This document shows positions 58,495 to 64,000 of a DNA stretch of 64,000 nucleotides, one piece after another; the stretch's first letter is position 1; the number at the start of each line of letters is the position of its first letter. Source of the stretch: Yersinia proxima (GTDB lineage Bacteria > Pseudomonadota > Gammaproteobacteria > Enterobacterales > Enterobacteriaceae); the NCBI RefSeq assembly GCF_902170785.1, contig NZ_CABHYG010000004.1, forward strand, positions 868,001-932,000. The letters run 5' to 3'. A program made the translations under genes and the position numbers. Below the pieces are notes generated by a model. That model did not search any database, was not told the DNA's origin, and saw only the letters and a list, made by a program, of their open reading frames with translations.

Positions 58495-59499
58495 ATGCGC
58501 ACGACTGGAATCTGGGCCCTGGCCCTCACCACACTGGTAAGCACTCATTTATCCGCCGCAGAATTACCGGGCAAAGGCATCACTGTCCAACCGCTGCAAA
58601 GCACCATTTCGGAAGAAACCTTCCAGACCTCGCTGGTCAATAAAGCTCTGGAGAAGCTCGGTTACGACGTCCAGCCAACCAAAGAGGTTGATTACAATGT
58701 CGCTTACTCTTCTATTGCCGCAGGTGATGCGACTTATCTGGCCGTAAACTGGGAGCCGCTGCATAATGATCAATACGCAGCCGCAGGTGGCGATGCCAAA
58801 TTCTACCGTCAGGGTAACTTCATTGAAGGGTTGGCGCAGGGCTATTTGATCGACAAAAAAACTGCTGATAAATATCATATTACTAATATTGAGCAGCTAA
58901 AAGATCCGAAAATTGCCAAACTGTTTGATGCCAATAACGACGGCAAAGCGGATCTCACCGGCTGTAATCCGGGCTGGGGTTGTGAAGCGCCGATTAACCA
59001 CCAGATCCAAGCCTATGGCCTCAGCGATACGGTAACCCACAATCAGGGTAACTATGCTGCCATGATTGCCGATACCATCACGCGCTACAAAGAAGGCAAG
59101 CCAATCCTGTATTACACCTGGACGCCATATTGGGTCAGTGACGTACTGGTTCCCGGTCGTGATGTGGTCTGGTTACAGGTGCCGTTCTCTTCCCTGCCGG
59201 ACAAAACTATCGACACTCAGCTTTCTAACGGTGCAAACTACGGCTTCCCACCGAGCGTGATGCATATTGTCGCCAACAAAAAATGGGCTGAAGCTAACCC
59301 TGCCGCTGCCAAGCTGTTCTCCATCATGAAGTTATCAATTAATGATGTGAATGCTCAGAACATGCGGATGCATGCCGGTGAATCCTCAGATGCCGATATC
59401 GAACGTCATGTGAATGGTTGGATCCAAGCTCATCAGGCAACCTTTGATGGCTGGGTGAAAACAGCCGCTGAAGCAGGTAATGCGAAAGCTACGCAGTAA
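58495..59499 (+). CDS. proX: Glycine betaine-binding periplasmic protein ProX
   Basis: A 334-residue binding protein with a signal peptide ending near LSAAELPG (about residue 22). [21 protein letters not shown] and [28 protein letters not shown], in separate stretches, match E. coli ProX; the tryptophans that cage betaine include those in NWEP and [11 protein letters not shown]. It delivers glycine betaine or proline betaine to ProW. It is 160 bp after proW because of the ERIC insertion. Confidence 0.95.
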   Translation: MRTTGIWALALTTLVSTHLSAAELPGKGITVQPLQSTISEETFQTSLVNKALEKLGYDVQPTKEVDYNVAYSSIAAGDATYLAVNWEPLHNDQYAAAGGDAKFYRQGNFIEGLAQGYLIDKKTADKYHITNIEQLKDPKIAKLFDANNDGKADLTGCNPGWGCEAPINHQIQAYGLSDTVTHNQGNYAAMIADTITRYKEGKPILYYTWTPYWVSDVLVPGRDVVWLQVPFSSLPDKTIDTQLSNGANYGFPPSVMHIVANKKWAEANPAAAKLFSIMKLSINDVNAQNMRMHAGESSDADIERHVNGWIQAHQATFDGWVKTAAEAGNAKATQ

Positions 59500-59570
59500 A
59501 TTCTAAATGGGTTTATTGATCGGTTACCCAAGAGGGGAGTTCTATTATTTTGCCCCCCTGCGGCTTCAAG

Positions 59571-59830
59571 TGCCAAGAGTATACCCAAAGTAATTGGAGT
59601 TGCAGGTAGGCAGCAAGTGAATGAATCCCAATGAGCTTACCCAAGTAAGTGATTTGGGTAAGTGAGCGTAGCTAACACCCCTGCAGCTTCAAGTGCCAAG
59701 AGTATACCCAAAGTAATTGGAGTTGCAGGTAGGCAGCAAGCGAATGCATCCCAATGAGCTTACCCAAGTAAGTGATTTGGGTAAGTGAACGTAGCTAACA
59801 CCCCTGCAGCTTCAAGTACGAAGGGTATAG
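59571..59830. repeat. Two tandem ERIC elements, 123-bp period
   Basis: Copies at 59571-59693 and 59694-59816, with a partial end to 59830, share GTATACCCAAAGTAATTGGA, GTTGCAGGTAGGCAGCAAG and AATGAGCTTACCCAAGTAAG with only a few differences. The region before it (59500-59570) holds nothing I recognise. The near identity of the copies suggests recent duplication. Confidence 0.9.
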
Positions 59831-59837
59831 ATACAAC

Positions 59838-59869
59838 GAAGCCCTGAGTTAGCAATAACTCAGGGCTTC
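59838..59869 (-). terminator. Terminator for tRNA-Asp
   Basis: A 14-bp stem GAAGCCCTGAGTTA / TAACTCAGGGCTTC lies just past the tRNA on the minus strand. The T-run is short. Confidence 0.8.
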
Positions 59870-59876
59870 TGAATGT

Positions 59877-59953
59877 TGGCGGTGCGGACGGGACTCGAAC
59901 CCGCGACCCCCGGCGTGACAGGCCGGTATTCTAACCGACTGAACTACCGCACC
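59877..59953 (-). tRNA. aspV: tRNA-Asp (GTC)
   Basis: A 77-nt tRNA on the minus strand with acceptor GGTGCGG/CCGCACC, D-arm AGTTCAGTCGGTTAGA, anticodon loop CTGTCAC giving GUC, T-loop GGTTCGAGTCC and encoded CCA. It is nearly identical to E. coli tRNA-Asp and has the same place next to dnaQ. Confidence 0.97.
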
Positions 59954-60065
59954 ACACTGCTGTTCCGGTTAAGAACGAATCGAATATTACGTATGCAAGA
60001 CAATCTCGTCAACACTTTTTCCAGTAAAATAAGCCGTTTGCACAGTTTTTCATCTGGATATCACT

Positions 60066-60863
60066 TTATTCAGCGTTTGCACTATTTTCTGCGTCGATAC
60101 TGTCGTCTGTCTCCAGTGGCATACGCCAGAGACAGCTACCCCCCTTTTTCATCACCAAATCCAGACGTGATTCATGAGCAGCCAACTCATCTTCAGCAGC
60201 ATAAATTATTTTCAGCCCAGATGCTGGGCGAGTAATACGCTGGATACCTTCTGAAGATTCATTCTGCGACTGATCACCTTCCATTGAGAAGGAAAGTGAC
60301 GTCTGACCGCCGGTCATCGCCAGATACACTTCCGCCAGAATTTCGGCATCGAGTAATGCGCCGTGCAATGTCCGTTTGGTATTATCTATCTGGTAGCGAT
60401 CGCACAGAGCATCAAGGTTATTTCGCTTGCCGGGGAATAAGCGCCGCGCCAGTAATAAGCTATCGGTGATGGTACAGAAGGTTTCAGTTTTCGGAATGTC
60501 CTGCTGCAACATTCGGAACTCATAATCCATAAAGCCGATATCAAACGCTGCATTATGGATGACTAACTCAGCGCCACGGATAAACTCGAGAAACTCCGGT
60601 GCAATATCCGCAAAGGTGGGTTTATCAGCTAAAAACTCGTCGCTGATACCATGAACCCCGTAAGCCTCCGGATCGACCAGACGGTCAGGTTTGATATAAA
60701 CATGGAAATTCCTACCGGTCAGACGACGGTTGATCACTTCAACTGCGCCGATCTCAATAATCTTATGGCCTTCATAATGAACGCCCAGCTTATTCATACC
60801 GGTGGTTTCAGTATCCAGAACAATCTGTCTGGTCGGTGTAACTTGCATATTGCCAGTGCTCAT
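60066..60863 (-). CDS. dnaQ: DNA polymerase III epsilon subunit DnaQ
   Basis: A 265-residue proofreading exonuclease. Exo I is VLDTETTG (Asp17, Glu19), Exo II is HNAAFDIGFMDYE and Exo III is HGALLDAEI; all catalytic acids are present. The C-terminal part binds the alpha subunit. It is slightly longer than the E. coli protein (243) owing to an extended C-terminus. It is divergent from rnhA with overlapping promoter space, as in E. coli. Confidence 0.96.
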   Translation of the reverse strand: MSTGNMQVTPTRQIVLDTETTGMNKLGVHYEGHKIIEIGAVEVINRRLTGRNFHVYIKPDRLVDPEAYGVHGISDEFLADKPTFADIAPEFLEFIRGAELVIHNAAFDIGFMDYEFRMLQQDIPKTETFCTITDSLLLARRLFPGKRNNLDALCDRYQIDNTKRTLHGALLDAEILAEVYLAMTGGQTSLSFSMEGDQSQNESSEGIQRITRPASGLKIIYAAEDELAAHESRLDLVMKKGGSCLWRMPLETDDSIDAENSANAE

Positions 60864-60918
60864 AGCGCTCGTTTATGTCAGACTTAACGTTTAATCAGAT
60901 AGGAAGAGTCTACCAGAG

Positions 60919-61383
60919 ATGACTAAACAGGTAGAAATTTTCACCGACGGATCTTGCCTTGGCAATCCCGGCCCCGGTGGTTATGGCGCAATTTTGCGTT
61001 ACAAACAACATGAAAAAACCTTTAGCGCTGGCTATTTCCTGACAACAAACAATCGCATGGAACTAATGGCTGCTATCGTGGCGCTGGAAGCGTTGACCTC
61101 ACCTTGCGAAGTCACTCTTAGCACCGACAGCCAATATGTGCGCCAGGGGATTACTCAGTGGATTCATAACTGGAAAAAGCGCGACTGGAAAACCACCGAC
61201 CGCAAACCGGTGCGTAATGTCGATTTATGGCAGCGACTGGATCTGGCTATTCAAACCCATCAAATACAATGGGAATGGGTAAAAGGCCATGCGGGACATC
61301 CGGAAAACGAGCGTTGTGATGAACTGGCCCGTGAAGGCGCAAACTCACCGACGTTAGAAGATACCGGTTATAACCCCAATTAA
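60919..61383 (+). CDS. rnhA: Ribonuclease HI
   Basis: A 154-residue enzyme. The catalytic acids lie in [16 protein letters not shown] (Asp10), TNNRMELMA (Glu48) and STDSQYV (Asp70), with the mobile His in [16 protein letters not shown] (His124, Asp134). It degrades the RNA strand of RNA-DNA hybrids. Divergent from dnaQ, 55 bp apart. Confidence 0.97.
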   Translation: MTKQVEIFTDGSCLGNPGPGGYGAILRYKQHEKTFSAGYFLTTNNRMELMAAIVALEALTSPCEVTLSTDSQYVRQGITQWIHNWKKRDWKTTDRKPVRNVDLWQRLDLAIQTHQIQWEWVKGHAGHPENERCDELAREGANSPTLEDTGYNPN

Positions 61384-61410
61384 CCTTTCAACCTTAATGT
61401 GACTGCACCA

Positions 61411-62130
61411 TCAAGGTTGATCACGATAGCTTTTCGTTGCCCCAACAGCTCGGCTGAACCACGGTTTACGCGCGCCGAACTTCATCGGATTAAACGTTAA
61501 CGGAATAGTGCGTTTGCGGGCAACAATCAAGCTGACACACCCCAACGCCGGCAGATGGGTGCTGATAAAGCGCCCACCTTCTTTATGCCACGGCAACACA
61601 TGAAAGCGTGACAAATATAAAACTTCATAATTTAATAAACTGAGCCAATCCAATAAGCGCATTTGAGTAAACATGCGGCTAACATGGGGTTGCCGCTGAC
61701 GCAATAACGGCACCAACTTCCCCGCCCCTAAGAGGCTCATTGGATTAAAATTGCTGATAACCAACCAGCCGTCATCAATCAGCACCCGATCCACCTCACG
61801 TAAAATGCGGTGCGGATCAGCAGCATAGGCTAAAGTATGGGACAGTAAGCAAGCATCCACCGATTTTTCAGCAAAAGGTAACTGATATGGGCTGGCAAGC
61901 ACCTGCATATTTTTGCCCTGCTCCCCCACATTCACCTGATGGGAGATAGCGCATTTATCGCTGGCGATTTCGGCACTCAAATGGCCTATCTTCAGTAAGT
62001 GGAAACCAAAGAATTTCGGCCACCAGGGCTGCAACTGCAGCTCAATTGCTGCACGATAATACTCTCCCCAAGGTAACTCAGCCCAAGATGCGGGCGCATC
62101 GATCTTTTGGCGTGTTTGTGCTGGTTTCAT
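61411..62130 (-). CDS. yafS: SAM-dependent methyltransferase YafS
   Basis: A 239-residue class-I methyltransferase with FAEKSVDACLLSHTLAYAADPHRILREVDRVL in two motif blocks (acidic loop and motif VI-like). It has the conserved neighbourhood rnhA-yafS-gloB of E. coli. Its substrate is unknown. The canonical glycine-rich motif I is weak, as in other YafS proteins. Confidence 0.9.
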   Translation of the reverse strand: MKPAQTRQKIDAPASWAELPWGEYYRAAIELQLQPWWPKFFGFHLLKIGHLSAEIASDKCAISHQVNVGEQGKNMQVLASPYQLPFAEKSVDACLLSHTLAYAADPHRILREVDRVLIDDGWLVISNFNPMSLLGAGKLVPLLRQRQPHVSRMFTQMRLLDWLSLLNYEVLYLSRFHVLPWHKEGGRFISTHLPALGCVSLIVARKRTIPLTFNPMKFGARKPWFSRAVGATKSYRDQP

Positions 62131-62176
62131 GTTTTAACGTCTTCTTTCAAACTGTTGCCAATAAAAGAGGTATCTA

Positions 62177-62932
62177 ATGAATCTTATCAGCATTCCAGCA
62201 TTTCAAGACAATTACATTTGGTTGTTGGCAGATACACAAAAGCACTGTGTCATTGTTGACCCTGGTGAATCAGCCCCCGTACTGGCCGCACTGAGCCAAG
62301 GCCAGTACCTTCCTCAGGCCATATTATTAACCCATCATCATCACGATCACGTTGGGGGCGTCGCTGATTTGCGCCGCCATTTCCCCGAAATTCCGGTCTA
62401 TGGGCCACAAGAAACCGCAAATAAAGGTGCGACAATTATTGTCAATGGGGGCGATAACCTGAGTATTGGTGGCCAAAACTACCAGATAATTGCCGTTCCC
62501 GGCCACACCCTTGGGCATATCGCATACTACAGCAAACCTTATCTTTTCTGTGGTGATACGCTATTTTCCGCCGGCTGCGGCAGACTATTTGAGGGCACTC
62601 CGGCGCAAATGTACGCATCGATTCAACAGCTCGCACAACTCCCTGATGACACCTTAATTTGCAGCGCGCATGAATATACTCTCGCAAATCTTAAGTTTGC
62701 CCGTTTTATTCTGCCCTCAGATCAAGACATTGCTACATATCAGCAGCAAATCATGCAATTACGAGCAAAAAACCAACCTAGCTTACCCGTAAAATTGCAA
62801 ATTGAGCGGAAAATTAATGTTTTTTTACGTTGCAATGACATTGATTTACAAAGAAAAATAGGCGTAATGTCTCCACCGGACTCACTTGTCTCAGTTTTTT
62901 CCGAATTACGGGCACAGAAAGACCGCTTCTGA
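62177..62932 (+). CDS. gloB: Hydroxyacylglutathione hydrolase (glyoxalase II)
   Basis: A 251-residue metallo-beta-lactamase-fold enzyme. Metal ligands lie in [32 protein letters not shown] and [13 protein letters not shown]. It hydrolyses S-lactoylglutathione to lactate and glutathione in methylglyoxal detoxification. Divergent from yafS. Confidence 0.96.
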   Translation: MNLISIPAFQDNYIWLLADTQKHCVIVDPGESAPVLAALSQGQYLPQAILLTHHHHDHVGGVADLRRHFPEIPVYGPQETANKGATIIVNGGDNLSIGGQNYQIIAVPGHTLGHIAYYSKPYLFCGDTLFSAGCGRLFEGTPAQMYASIQQLAQLPDDTLICSAHEYTLANLKFARFILPSDQDIATYQQQIMQLRAKNQPSLPVKLQIERKINVFLRCNDIDLQRKIGVMSPPDSLVSVFSELRAQKDRF

Positions 62933-63003
62933 GCTTTTAGTTGTGTTTTTTATCGAAGCAAAGTATGATTGGTCGTCTTTTAAGCAACTACATTGACACA
63001 CAC

Positions 63004-64000
63004 ATGAAGACCAAAGCGATATTTCTCGCCTCAGTCTTGCTTGTTGGGTGCCAGACGTCCAAGGTGGGCGTTCAGGCTCCTGTACAGCATGCACAGAGTT
63101 TGTCTTCGGCAGGTCAAGAGAGTGAAGCAGGAGAGTACACAAATAGCGCCCGAGTGGGCAGCGCGCGATGGCTGGATAGTGAGAGTAGCCTCGCGCAACA
63201 AGATTTGTGGAACTTCATTAGCGACGAGCTGAAGATGAAGGTTCCGGAAAATTCCCGGATCCGTGAACAGAAGCAAAAGTACTTAAAAAATAAGAGCTAT
63301 CTCCACGATGTAACATTACGGGCAGAGCCGTACATGTACCTGATAGTCGAGCAGATTAAGAAACGTAAGATGCCGATGGAATTGGTACTGCTACCCATAG
63401 TGGAGAGCGCTTTTGACCCACACGCGACATCATCCGCCAACGCCGCAGGGCTGTGGCAGATAGTGCCAAGTACCGGTCGAAATTATGGCTTGAAACAAAA
63501 CCAATGGTATGACGGCCGCAGAGATGTGGTTGCTTCTACCAAAGCAGCGCTTGATATGATGGAGCGCCTGAACAAGATGTTTGACGGTGACTGGTTGTTA
63601 ACAGTCGCTGCGTATAACAGCGGTGAAGGCAGAGTCATGCAAGCGGTGAAAGCAAATAAGGCAAAGGGTAAACCGACGAACTTTTGGGCATTGTCGCTTC
63701 CTCGTGAAACATCAATTTATGTTCCAAAAATGCTGGCCTTGGGTGATTTAATCAAGAACAGCAAAAAGTACGGTATAACCTTACCTGAACCCGACAAAGA
63801 CCGTGCATTGGCGCGAGTTGATGTTGGTCAGCAGATAGAGCTAACTCAGGCGGCTGAGATGGCGGGGATGTCACTGACAAAGTTGAAATCCTTTAATTCT
63901 GGGTATAAGCGCAATGTAACGGCACCAGCTGGACACGGTCCTCGTTATATTATGTTGCCGAAAGCCCATGCTGAGCAGCTTAAAGATTCATTGGCAGATA
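63004..64000 (+). CDS. mltD: Membrane-bound lytic murein transglycosylase D (partial)
   Basis: The first 332 residues of MltD; the gene continues past the window edge. A lipoprotein signal with lipobox LLVGC (Cys16) anchors it to the outer membrane. The catalytic domain shows PIVESAFDPHATSSANAAGL, with the catalytic Glu, then WQIVPSTGRNYGL and AAYNSGEGRV. One LysM-like segment begins near residue 290 (IELTQAAEMAGMSLTKLKSF). It cleaves peptidoglycan to 1,6-anhydro products. Confidence 0.95.
   Translation, partial: MKTKAIFLASVLLVGCQTSKVGVQAPVQHAQSLSSAGQESEAGEYTNSARVGSARWLDSESSLAQQDLWNFISDELKMKVPENSRIREQKQKYLKNKSYLHDVTLRAEPYMYLIVEQIKKRKMPMELVLLPIVESAFDPHATSSANAAGLWQIVPSTGRNYGLKQNQWYDGRRDVVASTKAALDMMERLNKMFDGDWLLTVAAYNSGEGRVMQAVKANKAKGKPTNFWALSLPRETSIYVPKMLALGDLIKNSKKYGITLPEPDKDRALARVDVGQQIELTQAAEMAGMSLTKLKSFNSGYKRNVTAPAGHGPRYIMLPKAHAEQLKDSLAD

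Noticed and set aside
59571..59830. CRISPR array
   Set aside because: Only two long units repeat head to tail with no spacers; the sequence is ERIC.

Overview
The window looks like a chromosomal segment of a Yersinia species, most likely in or near the Y. enterocolitica group. The genus call rests on the gene set and order: a three-subunit urease operon (ureABCEFGD) with a Yut-type urea transporter and NixA-type nickel permease, a yntABCDE-like nickel ABC transporter, nrdHIEF next to proVWX, the tRNA-Asp/dnaQ/rnhA/yafS/gloB/mltD block, and several ERIC elements. The species is not resolved.

Region 1 (1-5660) is the right end of a prophage inserted in ssrA (tmRNA). It has a YfdP/YfdQ/YfdR-like block, a DUF1482-like mini-protein, a DpdA-like transglycosylase, an excisionase and a tyrosine integrase. 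It ends in a copy of the last ~43 bp of ssrA, then the orphaned ssrA terminator, then a P4-type integrase ruined by a frameshift, a stop and a 3' truncation. No structural genes are visible; the rest of the prophage would lie to the left.

Region 2 (5660-13660) is island-like and partly decayed: a BrnT/BrnA toxin-antitoxin pair, a frameshifted YrhB/Imm35-like gene with a possible second remnant, an intact and a decayed DUF6404-like gene, an IS3 orfA scrap, small hairpin repeats, a GNAT enzyme, a NepI-like efflux pump with a divergent AraC regulator, and a SulP transporter.

Region 3 (13669-18850, minus strand) is a chitobiose/cellobiose PTS operon in the order IIB, IIC, GH1 6-phospho-beta-glucosidase, IIA, ChbR, ChbG. 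A GH1 enzyme is present where E. coli has the GH4 enzyme ChbF. A good CRP-like site lies upstream.

Region 4 (19429-24802) carries an aldose sugar dehydrogenase, an aldo/keto reductase, a CrcB/Fluc fluoride-exporter pair, a Kch potassium channel and an HdeB-like acid chaperone.

Region 5 (24868-39108, minus strand) is the acid-survival and nickel block: nixA, yut, ureD, ureG, ureF, ureE, ureC, ureB, ureA and yntE-D-C-B-A. Urea import, two nickel importers, the accessory proteins and the enzyme together hydrolyse urea to ammonia. HdeB, and the Asr acid-shock protein near 48.5 kb with a 32-residue membrane peptide, extend the acid theme.

Region 6 (39.7-51.4 kb) is mixed chromosomal content: a rhodanese/FtrA pair, a cold-shock protein, YicN-, YgaC- and YgaM-like proteins, an MFS transporter, AraC and MocR regulators, a lipase-like hydrolase and an AhpD-like protein. 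Region 7 (51.5-59.5 kb) holds nrdHIEF, preceded by two NrdR boxes 31 bp apart, and proVWX with an ERIC element between proW and proX. Region 8 (59.6-64 kb) has two tandem ERIC copies, tRNA-Asp, dnaQ, rnhA, yafS, gloB and the start of mltD, which runs off the window.
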